Source: Alphaproteobacteria bacterium
Lineage (GTDB): Bacteria; Pseudomonadota; Alphaproteobacteria; Sphingomonadales; Emcibacteraceae
NCBI GenBank assembly: GCA_002749135.1
Contig: NVVY01000001.1
Span: 149,242 to 163,703 of the forward strand
Length of the DNA stretch: 14,462 nt
Reading direction: 5' to 3'
Below the pieces are notes generated by a model that saw nothing but the letters and a program-made list of their open reading frames with translations, was not told the origin of the DNA and did not search any database. Positions 8,235 to 14,462 of the stretch are shown here, piece by piece. Position 1 is the first letter of the stretch. Every line of letters starts with the position of its first letter. The translations under genes and the position numbers were made by a program.

Positions 8235-8249
8235 TTAATAACCCACTAA
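8235..8249 (-). promoter_or_regulatory. CtrA-like box upstream of cpdR
   Basis: The plus strand reads TTAA-N7-CTAA, one mismatch from the CtrA consensus TTAA-N7-TTAA, centred about 50 bp upstream of the cpdR start. The surroundings are very AT-rich, so a chance match is quite possible. Confidence 0.3.
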
Positions 8250-8299
8250 TGATAAATAATTCAATAAAATATTCGCAAATTCTGCTTTTTCTTATGCTC

Positions 8300-8306
8300 A
8301 GGAGAG
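8300..8306 (+). promoter_or_regulatory. Shine-Dalgarno with ambiguous start choice
   Basis: AGGAGAG is the only strong ribosome site before the amidohydrolase gene. It lies 6 and 9 nt from ATGs at 8313 and 8316, which are out of frame with that gene, but 13 nt from the first in-frame ATG at 8320. The out-of-frame start would give a 21-residue peptide ending at 8378. Confidence 0.6.
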
Positions 8307-8319
8307 ATTAACATGATGG

Positions 8320-9198
8320 ATGAACCATTCTGGAAAAACCATCATGCAGCCATTTTCGATTTTTTATCCAAAAAATGACCCCAATGGCATCCTGTTCAAC
8401 AGCCCCCACAGCGGTATGTATTTACCGGAAGATTTCCTGACCCAAATCATCCTTGACCCGGCCCTGCTCCATCATTCCGGGGATATTCTGGTGGATCAGC
8501 TTGTCCGTGATGTGCCAAAATCCGGGGCCACGTCTTTTATCAATCACTATGCCCGTACCTATGTGGACACCAACCGGGATGCGCAGGAGATTGACCCGGA
8601 TATGTTCCATAATCCGGACATTCGCCCCACAACCAAAAGCCAGAAAGTCGCGCGCGGTTTTGGTATCTTCTCCCGCAAGTCCTATGATGGCCAAGACATC
8701 TATGAAGCAAAGCTCCCTGCGGCGGAAATTGACCATCGGCTAAGCCATGTTTATCACCCGGTGCATGATGCCCTGCGCAACGCCCTGAATGACCTTCATC
8801 AACAACAGGGGTTTTGCCTGCTCATTGACTGCCATTCCATGCCCTCCTACGCATTCATTGACCCGTCCCTGTCCAATTCAAAACAGCCGGATTTGATCAT
8901 AGGCGATTGTTTCGGCACCAGCTGCCCGGAAAATCTCAGCCGCCATGTGGCCCGTTTTTTCACCGAACGCGGCCTGAAAGTCACCTTTAACGTCCCCTAT
9001 TCCGGGGGTTTCAATACCCAGGCATATGGCAAACCCGGCGACAATAGAAACGCTCTGCAGCTTGAATTCAGTCGGGCTTTGTATATGGATGAGAAAACGC
9101 TAAAGCCGCACGAAGGATTTTCACCCTTGCAATTACTTCTTACGGGATTAAGTGAAAATCTGGCGAAAAATCTGGCTGATTTTTTTACTGCTGAATAA
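8320..9198 (+). CDS. N-formylglutamate amidohydrolase family protein
   Basis: The product is 292 aa, near the usual family length. Family landmarks are FNSPHSG (26-32) with a likely metal His at H30, YVDTNRD (81-87), a second metal site in LIDCHSMP (168-175), the glycine-rich VPYSGGFNTQAYGKPG (225-240) and the closing LQLEFSR (246-252). Members hydrolyse N-formyl-L-glutamate to formate and glutamate at the end of one histidine-degradation route, but many act on other N-acyl or formylated substrates. No hut gene lies in the window, so the physiological substrate is open. The start is the ATG at 8320, because an in-frame TGA at 8314 rules out anything longer; M9 at 8344 is the alternative. It is divergent from cpdR with an AT-rich spacer of about 120 bp. 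No convincing terminator follows. Confidence 0.85.
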   Translation: MNHSGKTIMQPFSIFYPKNDPNGILFNSPHSGMYLPEDFLTQIILDPALLHHSGDILVDQLVRDVPKSGATSFINHYARTYVDTNRDAQEIDPDMFHNPDIRPTTKSQKVARGFGIFSRKSYDGQDIYEAKLPAAEIDHRLSHVYHPVHDALRNALNDLHQQQGFCLLIDCHSMPSYAFIDPSLSNSKQPDLIIGDCFGTSCPENLSRHVARFFTERGLKVTFNVPYSGGFNTQAYGKPGDNRNALQLEFSRALYMDEKTLKPHEGFSPLQLLLTGLSENLAKNLADFFTAE

Positions 9199-9243
9199 TA
9201 CGTTCGTATTCATAAAAGTGTAAAATCGATCAAAAAATGCCAA

Positions 9244-9268
9244 AAACTGTCAGCATTCTTTACAGTTT
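9244..9268 (+). promoter_or_regulatory. Inverted repeat, candidate activator site of the sigma-54 promoter
   Basis: AAACTGT-N11-ACAGTTT is a perfect 7-bp dyad centred about 109 bp upstream of the start site predicted from the sigma-54 promoter, a typical distance for an enhancer-binding activator. A further ACTGT half-site lies at 9313-9317. A transcript of the dyad would form only a weak hairpin without a U-tract, so I favour a binding site over a terminator. Confidence 0.4.
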
Positions 9269-9337
9269 ATTGTATTCCATAGCAAAGACAAATATACAAA
9301 AAAAGATAAGGTACTGTAATAAAACAATTATATAAGT

Positions 9338-9354
9338 TTGGCACAATATTTGCT
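9338..9354 (+). promoter_or_regulatory. Sigma-54 (RpoN) promoter
   Basis: TTGGCAC-AATAT-TTGCT matches the -24/-12 consensus TGGCAC-N5-TTGCW at every defined position. With the -12 C at 9353, transcription should start near 9365, leaving a leader of about 87 nt before the lectin-like gene. Confidence 0.8.
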
Positions 9355-9360
9355 TATTAC

Positions 9361-9392
9361 TTAAGTTGTTAAGTTGTTAAGTTATTAAGTTA
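9361..9392 (+). repeat. Tandem 8-bp repeat, TTAAGTTG/TTAAGTTA x4
   Basis: Two copies of TTAAGTTG are followed directly by two of TTAAGTTA and a partial TTA. The array begins 7 nt after the -12 element and covers the predicted transcription start, so the first transcribed bases would be repeat. Confidence 0.9.
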
Positions 9393-9410
9393 TTATACAT
9401 AAACACTACA

Positions 9411-9424
9411 TTTAAGTACTTAAA
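9411..9424. repeat. Perfect 14-bp palindrome in the lectin-gene leader
   Basis: TTTAAGTACTTAAA equals its own reverse complement. It lies 14 nt before the GAGGGA ribosome site (9439-9444), which is 7 nt from the ATG. It could bind a dimeric regulator or simply reflect the local TTAA-rich composition. Confidence 0.6.
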
Positions 9425-9451
9425 CCTAGAAACTAAACGAGGGAAGTAATT

Positions 9452-9997
9452 ATGAAAAAAGTAATTCTAAAACTCATTATATTGGTGGGGATTCTCGGTT
9501 TCTCCGTACCTGCAAATGCAGTGCCCGTCCAGTGGGCTACTAACGGACATTGGTATGAAATTCAAACATCAATGACATGGAATAACGCAGAGGCTAATGC
9601 CCAATCCAGCTATGGAGGTCATCTTGTCACCATTAATGACGCAGCCGAACAAAGTTGGCTAACAGCGCAATTCGGAATTCAGGAGAAATTCTGGATTGGT
9701 TTTAATGATGCGGCCATAGAAGGTACTTGGGTTTGGTCAAGCGGTGAAGCCATAACCTACACAAACTGGCATACAGGCGAACCCAACAACGGCATTGTGC
9801 CAGGTGCTAATGAAGATTACGCTCTAATCAACGCTTTTTCTGGTCTAAACGACTGGAATGACGCGCCTGGTAACCTCAAATTCATGTCTATCGTTGAATT
9901 CACCGTCAGTAATAATGTACCAGAACCTGCCGCACTAGGGCTTCTTGGACTGGGCCTTATTGGATTGGGACTGGTACGCCGTCGGAAATCAGTATGA
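9452..9997 (+). CDS. C-type-lectin-like PEP-CTERM protein
   Basis: The product is 181 aa. Residues 1-23 are a Sec signal peptide (basic MKK, hydrophobic core, cut after ANA). Residues about 30-151 look like a C-type lectin domain: GHWYEIQ, the WNNAEANA helix, GGHLVTI, FWIGFNDA, WVWSSGE, the calcium/sugar motif E110-P111-N112, W135-N136-D137 (WND) and the closing SIVEF strand. Residues 155-181 are a canonical PEP-CTERM signal: VPEPAALGLLGLGLIGLG, then RRRK. EPN in animal lectins goes with mannose-type sugars; whether that holds here is inference. The protein has no cysteine at all, so the disulfides usual in this fold are missing. It should be exported, trimmed by an exosortase and act at the surface or in matrix. 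GAGGGA lies 7 nt before the ATG. Upstream is a sigma-54 promoter. The gene is more AT-rich than its neighbours. Confidence 0.9.
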   Translation: MKKVILKLIILVGILGFSVPANAVPVQWATNGHWYEIQTSMTWNNAEANAQSSYGGHLVTINDAAEQSWLTAQFGIQEKFWIGFNDAAIEGTWVWSSGEAITYTNWHTGEPNNGIVPGANEDYALINAFSGLNDWNDAPGNLKFMSIVEFTVSNNVPEPAALGLLGLGLIGLGLVRRRKSV

Positions 9998-10020
9998 TAT
10001 CTCCTTAGATTTTTAAATTT

Positions 10021-10053
10021 TAAATAAGGGCTCCAAATTGGGGCTCTTATTTA
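10021..10053. terminator. Shared hairpin between the lectin-like gene and murJ
   Basis: Arms 10021-10034 (TAAATAAGGGCTCC) and 10040-10053 (GGGGCTCTTATTTA) pair over 14 bp with two G-U wobbles in the plus-strand RNA, around a 5-nt loop. A T6 run follows at about 10060 on the plus strand. The right arm includes the murJ stop codon. It is best read as the terminator of the lectin-like gene and possibly of murJ from the other side, although the minus side lacks a clean U-tract. Confidence 0.7.
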
Positions 10054-11604
10054 CATGGCTTTTTTCCTGCTCAGCAGGGCTTTTAATTCCTGTGGCTTCA
10101 CCGCCCCTGTGATAAATACCATCAATACGTAGCTGCCGACCCCGGCAAGCACCAAAATCAACAGACCCGTAATTTTTGCCGCCATATGACCTTCAAACAT
10201 TCCTGTTATCTGCCCGGAAGTCAACCATATAACAATTCCCATCACCACACTGGCCAGCAGATATTTGGCGATACGCACCACTGTCTGACCATCAAAGCTG
10301 AAATGGCCCCGCCGAACCAGCCCGCCCGCCAGCATGGCCGCGTTAAGCCAGGCAGATATGGCCGTGGCCATGGCCAGCCCCACATGGGCGAAATACTGCA
10401 TCAAAATCAGATTCAGTGTCATATTGACCACCAGCGCCACCATGGCAAATTTCACCGGGGTTTTGGTATCCTTGCGGGCGAAATAACCGGGAGAGAATAT
10501 CTTGGCCAGAACGTAAGCCGGAAGCCCCGCCGCATAGGCCATCAGGGCATAGGCCGTCTGCCAGCTGTCCTCCTGTGTGAAAGCCCCGCGCTCAAACAAC
10601 ACATGGATCAACTGAAAGGGTACAACCATAAAGGCCACCGCCGCCGGAATGGTCAGGAACAGGCCGAGCTCTATGGCTCTGTTCTGATTATAGCTCACCT
10701 TGGCATTATCGCCCTCAGCAATATTACGGGCCAGCAGGGGCAGCAACACCGTACCCAGCGCCACGCCAATCACCCCAACGGGAAGCTGGTTAAGCCTGTC
10801 TGCATAAAAGAGGTAGGAGATTGAGCCATCGGGAAGGTGAGACGCGATAATCATGTCCAGCATCAGGTTAATCTGTATCACCCCCGCGCCCAAGGCCGCC
10901 GGCATCATGATGATCAGCATTTCCTTTACCTTGGGCGTCAGGCGCGGCATGACAATCCTGATCCTATACCCCACCCGGCGGCAAGCCATATAAAGCCATA
11001 TGAGCTGTATGAAGCCGGCTATACTGACCGCCAGTGCCAACGCATGGGCCGGAGTCTCAAACTGATCGGAAAAGAAAATCAAAGCTGAAATCATGGATAA
11101 ATTCAGAATAATCGGTGTCGCCGCCGTTTCGGAAAATTTACCCAGCGAATTCAATATACCGCCCAGAAGTGACACCAGACTGATAAACAGCAAAAAGGGA
11201 AATGTGATGCGGGTCAGCAAAACCGCCAGCTGAAATTTCACCTCATCATCACTGAATCCCGCCGCCAGAATATAGATCACCCCCGGCGCGAATATCTCCA
11301 TAACCGCCACAAGAATCAAAAGCACCACTATCAAACTGGAAAAGGCGGTTTCGGCAAAGCTGAGTGCTTCTTCGCGCCCGCCTTCGGTCAGGGTGGCGGT
11401 AAAGACCGGCACGAAAGAGGCACTGAACGCCCCCTCGGCAAACAGGCGGCGAAAGAAATTGGGCAATTTTAACGCAACGAAAAAACAGTCGGCCACAAAT
11501 CCGGCCCCCAGGATCGACGCCGACAGAATATCACGGACAAACCCCAGAATCCGGCTGATGAAGGTAAAGCTGCTGAATATGGCGACGGCTTTGCCAAGGG
11601 ACAT
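10051..11604 (-). CDS. murJ: Lipid II flippase MurJ (MviN)
   Basis: The product is 517 aa, the usual length (E. coli 511), a polytopic MOP-superfamily inner-membrane protein with about 14 hydrophobic segments. It moves the peptidoglycan precursor lipid II to the periplasmic face. The family hallmark PNFFRRLFAEGAFSASFVPV begins at 48. The functionally important residues of E. coli MurJ fall at the same numbers: S17, R18, R24, D39, R52 and R270 (YADRLNQLPVGVIGVALGT). It starts at the ATG 11604, one base after the glnD stop (TGA-T-ATG), so it is surely in the same operon and probably translationally coupled. In many alphaproteobacteria trpS follows murJ; here a convergent PEP-CTERM gene occupies that side. 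Confidence 0.96.
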   Translation of the reverse strand: MSLGKAVAIFSSFTFISRILGFVRDILSASILGAGFVADCFFVALKLPNFFRRLFAEGAFSASFVPVFTATLTEGGREEALSFAETAFSSLIVVLLILVAVMEIFAPGVIYILAAGFSDDEVKFQLAVLLTRITFPFLLFISLVSLLGGILNSLGKFSETAATPIILNLSMISALIFFSDQFETPAHALALAVSIAGFIQLIWLYMACRRVGYRIRIVMPRLTPKVKEMLIIMMPAALGAGVIQINLMLDMIIASHLPDGSISYLFYADRLNQLPVGVIGVALGTVLLPLLARNIAEGDNAKVSYNQNRAIELGLFLTIPAAVAFMVVPFQLIHVLFERGAFTQEDSWQTAYALMAYAAGLPAYVLAKIFSPGYFARKDTKTPVKFAMVALVVNMTLNLILMQYFAHVGLAMATAISAWLNAAMLAGGLVRRGHFSFDGQTVVRIAKYLLASVVMGIVIWLTSGQITGMFEGHMAAKITGLLILVLAGVGSYVLMVFITGAVKPQELKALLSRKKAM

Positions 11605-11605
11605 A

Positions 11606-14374
11606 TCAGCGACTTACCTGTTTCTTGTTCTTTTCCCCGCGCGGGACTATGCCGGCCATAAGAGCCTCCATCAATTTATCGCTGATTTTCTTCAGCTTGT
11701 TTTCATTATGCACTTTATGGCCGAACAGGTCACAGATAAAGAACACCGTCACCGCCCGTTCGCCAAAGGTGGCGATATGAGCGCTGCCAATGGACAGCTT
11801 TAAATCAACCAAGGCCTGTGACAGCATATAAAGAAAGCCCGGACGGTCAAGGCCGTTCAGCTCAATAACGGTATAGCGGTTGCTGGCCTTGTTATCAATC
11901 AGCACCCGTGGTTCCACCGTAAAGACATCGGCCTTGGCCGGACGCTGGCGCAGGGCCGCCAGTTCTTTACGCGGCAAAAGCTCACCGGCCAATGTGCTGG
12001 CAATGGTTCTGCGCAGGCGGTCCAGCTTGTGCTTATCCTTGAACAGGCCCCCGCCCTGTTCCTGAATCCAGAAGGTATCCAGCGCCATGCCGTCCTTGGT
12101 GGTGAAAACCTTGGCATCCTGAATGGACGCCCCGCTGACCGCAATGGCCCCGGTCATACGGGCAAAAAGCCCCGGATGGTCCTGCGCATAGATGGTCAGT
12201 TCAGAAATGCTCTGAAATTCATCCACATGAATAGTGATGGTCAGCCGTTCATCCTTTTGATCAGCCTCGGCGATCATTTGGGCGTGACGGACCTGATTCT
12301 CAGTATTAAGCGCCAGCCAGTAAGGCTCGTAAAAACGGTCCCGGTATTGATCAAATTCCGCATCTGTCCAATCGGAAAGGGCCGCGCGCAGGCTATCCTG
12401 CACTGCAGCTATACGATGTTTATTGCTGCCCTCAACCTGTCCGCCCAGCAGATATTCCTCTGCCTTGTAATAGAGGTCACGGAGCAATTGCCCCTTCCAG
12501 CCATTCCAGATTTTCGGCCCCACGGCCCGAATATCCACCACGGTCAGGATAAGGAGCAACCGCAGGCGTTCCGGACTTTGAATGATCTTGCAGAAATCCG
12601 CAATGGTTTTCGGATCATTCAGGTCGCGCTTGAAAGAAACATGGGTCATCAGCAAATGATGCCGCACCAGCCAGGCCACCGTTTCAGTCTGTGCCGCACT
12701 CAGGCCAAGGCGCGGGCATAGTTTCTGGGCCACTTTCTCGCCCAGAACCGAATGATCCCCCTTGCGCCCCTTGGCAATATCATGGAGCATCACCGCCACA
12801 TATAATACCTCACGGGATAAAACCTTATGGATAATATCATTGGACAGCGGATGGTCCTCTGCCAATTCTCCCCGTTCCAGTTTTGATAATAATTCTATGG
12901 CCCGGATGGTATGTTCATCCACCGTATAGACATGATACATATCATATTGCATCTGGGCCACCACCCGGCCAAAATCAGGAATGAACCGGCCCAGCACACC
13001 GGCCTCATTCATCAGGCGCAGAATAAAGCCCGGCCCCTTGTCATAGGTCAGAATATCCAGGAACAGCCGGTTGGCCTCCACATTTTTCTGAAGATCACGA
13101 TTGATCAGCCGCAGGTTATGACGCAACCGCCGCATAGCACGCGGATGAATATCCAGATCATTCTGCTGCGCCACATGAAACAGACGGATCATATTAACCG
13201 GATCATCCTTGAAATGCGCCGCCGTGGTCAGGGAAATACGGCTGCCCTCTATGGGAAAGATACCGATGCTACGATTACGCAAGCCGAATTTGGGTATTCT
13301 GAGACGCGGCTTGCGCTTGTGCTTATCCTCAAGATAGGCGCAGTAAATCCGGGTCAGGTCGCCAACGGTTTTGGCGGTCAGGAAATAATGCTTCATAAAG
13401 CGTTCCACATCGGACAGCCCCGCCCGGCCTACATAGCCCAGTCGTTCCGCCAGAATCTTCTGGACGCCAAAGGTGATCCTCTCCTCGGCCCGGCCCGTGA
13501 TATAATGCAGATGACAGCGCACAGTGGTCAGGAAGTTATAGGCCTTTTGAAACTGACGGTAATCACTGCGGGAGAAAACGCCCTTTTCCACCACCTCTGA
13601 CACGCTGTGGACGCCATAAATATATTTTGAAATCCAATAGAGGGTCTGCAAATCACGCAGGCCGCCCTTGCCTTCCTTGATATTAGGCTCCACCACATAA
13701 CGGCTTTCGCCCAGTTTCACATGGCGCGCATCGCGTTCCGCCAGTTTTTCCTCGACAAATTCCGGCCCGGTGCCGCTGATGACCTGACTATCAAAACGGT
13801 CCTGAAATTCCGCGTAAAGTTCTTCATCCGCGCAGATATAGCGGGATTCCAGCAGGGATGTGCGGATGGTCAGATCCTGTTTCGACAGGCGCACGCATTC
13901 CTTTACCGTGCGCACTGCATGCCCCACTTTCAGGCCAATATCCCACAGCATATAGAGCATATATTCCACCACCTGCTCCCCCCAGGGCGTCTGCTTGTAG
14001 GGCAGCAGGAACAGCAGGTCCACATCAGAATAGGGGGCCATATCCGCCCGGCCATAGCCGCCAATGGCCACAAGGCTGAGCCGTTCGCTCAGTGTCCGAT
14101 TGGTAACCGGCAGGATATATTCCGTGGTGACATTATACAGCTGAATGATAATCTCATCGGTCAGAAAGCTCTGGGCTATAACCAGCGTTTTACTGTCCTC
14201 GCCCTCAAGGCAGCGTTGTTTTATCTCCTCAAACCCACGCTGGTAAAATTCCTTGAACAGGTCAAGCAGAGCCGGGCGGATGTTGGTCAGAGACTTTTCC
14301 TGCTTGAGAATATCCAGCTTGACGCTGAAATTCTTGCGGTTAAAAACCTGGCGATGTTTTTTGACTTTAGCCAT
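11606..14374 (-). CDS. glnD: Bifunctional PII uridylyltransferase/uridylyl-removing enzyme
   Basis: The product is 922 aa, normal for alphaproteobacterial GlnD. It senses glutamine and uridylylates or deuridylylates PII proteins (GlnB/GlnK), setting nitrogen control. Domains in order: nucleotidyltransferase with GGYGR (105-109) and SDVD (116-119); the conserved PNIKEGKGGLRDLQTL (230-245); an HD hydrolase domain with HD at 531-532 and HH at 572-573; two C-terminal ACT domains at about 723-800 (AQDHPGLFARMTGAI) and 834-905 (LNGLDRPGFLYMLSQAL), which bind glutamine. All key residues are present. The start ATG at 14374 overlaps the mutS stop by 8 bp (ATGGCTAA), which indicates tight coupling in a mutS-glnD-murJ operon. 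Confidence 0.97.
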   Translation of the reverse strand: MAKVKKHRQVFNRKNFSVKLDILKQEKSLTNIRPALLDLFKEFYQRGFEEIKQRCLEGEDSKTLVIAQSFLTDEIIIQLYNVTTEYILPVTNRTLSERLSLVAIGGYGRADMAPYSDVDLLFLLPYKQTPWGEQVVEYMLYMLWDIGLKVGHAVRTVKECVRLSKQDLTIRTSLLESRYICADEELYAEFQDRFDSQVISGTGPEFVEEKLAERDARHVKLGESRYVVEPNIKEGKGGLRDLQTLYWISKYIYGVHSVSEVVEKGVFSRSDYRQFQKAYNFLTTVRCHLHYITGRAEERITFGVQKILAERLGYVGRAGLSDVERFMKHYFLTAKTVGDLTRIYCAYLEDKHKRKPRLRIPKFGLRNRSIGIFPIEGSRISLTTAAHFKDDPVNMIRLFHVAQQNDLDIHPRAMRRLRHNLRLINRDLQKNVEANRLFLDILTYDKGPGFILRLMNEAGVLGRFIPDFGRVVAQMQYDMYHVYTVDEHTIRAIELLSKLERGELAEDHPLSNDIIHKVLSREVLYVAVMLHDIAKGRKGDHSVLGEKVAQKLCPRLGLSAAQTETVAWLVRHHLLMTHVSFKRDLNDPKTIADFCKIIQSPERLRLLLILTVVDIRAVGPKIWNGWKGQLLRDLYYKAEEYLLGGQVEGSNKHRIAAVQDSLRAALSDWTDAEFDQYRDRFYEPYWLALNTENQVRHAQMIAEADQKDERLTITIHVDEFQSISELTIYAQDHPGLFARMTGAIAVSGASIQDAKVFTTKDGMALDTFWIQEQGGGLFKDKHKLDRLRRTIASTLAGELLPRKELAALRQRPAKADVFTVEPRVLIDNKASNRYTVIELNGLDRPGFLYMLSQALVDLKLSIGSAHIATFGERAVTVFFICDLFGHKVHNENKLKKISDKLMEALMAGIVPRGEKNKKQVSR

Positions 14375-14462
14375 CCTGTTGCAACTTCTTTAATTGATAG
14401 AGAATATCCAGTGCCGCGCGCGGGCTTAGCTCATCGGGGTGAATGTCTGACAGGGCCGCCGT
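14367..14462 (-). CDS. mutS: MutS C-terminus (partial)
   Basis: The last 31 codons and stop of a gene entering from the right edge are visible. The sequence contains DIHPDELSPRAALDILYQLK, which fits the C-terminal tail of the mismatch-recognition ATPase MutS (the D-x-L-x-P-x-x-AL-LY-LK pattern that supports tetramer formation). The conserved position before glnD agrees. The ATPase and mismatch-binding domains lie outside the window. Confidence 0.85.
   Translation of the reverse strand, partial: TAALSDIHPDELSPRAALDILYQLKKLQQDG

Noticed and set aside
8192..8312. Small RNA or tRNA in the AT-rich spacer between cpdR and the amidohydrolase
   Set aside because: No cloverleaf, stable hairpin or terminator is visible; it looks like promoter DNA.
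9197..9210. Palindrome AATACG-TT-CGTATT as terminator of the amidohydrolase gene
   Set aside because: The stem is short and AT-rich, with no U-tract after it; too weak to call.
10186..13600. Long plus-strand ORFs (up to 230 aa) opposite murJ and glnD
   Set aside because: The minus strand carries full-length MurJ and GlnD with every key motif; the plus-strand frames are compositional shadows rich in H, Q and R.

Overview
The window looks like a chromosomal segment of an alphaproteobacterium. The right-hand block mutS-glnD-murJ, read leftwards, is an order well known in that class, and a CpdR-type receiver with near-canonical alphaproteobacterial sequence points the same way. Two proteins with PEP-CTERM sorting tails imply an exosortase-bearing, exopolysaccharide-making, probably free-living aquatic lineage. 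The genus cannot be fixed from sequence alone; an Emcibacterales/Kordiimonadales-like organism is only a guess.

Layout. (1) Bases 1-869 hold the 3' part of a gene for a surface protein: an uninterrupted Pro-Thr repeat of at least 121 residues, a PKD-like/Ig-like segment and a PEP-CTERM-like tail. (2) A leftward gene (877-2292) encodes a protein with two tandem 2-oxoglutarate/Fe(II) oxygenase domains. (3) Divergent from it, nfrB (glycosyltransferase) and nfrA (TPR plus outer-membrane domain) overlap and form an exopolysaccharide-type export pair. (4) Leftward cpdR-pepN is a translationally coupled pair whose end overlaps the nfrA end by 18 bp. (5) A rightward N-formylglutamate amidohydrolase-family gene follows. 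(6) An AT-rich 253-bp intergenic region carries a textbook sigma-54 promoter, an upstream inverted repeat, an 8-bp tandem repeat and a perfect palindrome. (7) It precedes a small cysteine-free C-type-lectin-like PEP-CTERM protein, which ends in a hairpin shared with (8) leftward murJ, glnD and the tail of mutS.

How they may work together. The housekeeping genes (mutS, glnD, murJ, pepN, cpdR) frame two accessory patches that both concern the cell surface. The left patch puts a (PT)n sorted protein, a tandem prolyl-hydroxylase-like oxygenase and an NfrBA polysaccharide pair side by side; hydroxylation and/or glycosylation of the PT tract is a testable guess. The right patch is a lectin-like sorted protein apparently under sigma-54 control, as expected if it belongs to a PrsK/PrsR-type PEP-CTERM regulon. 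No tRNA, rRNA, CRISPR array or insertion sequence was seen, and no gene-free stretch exceeds 300 bases.
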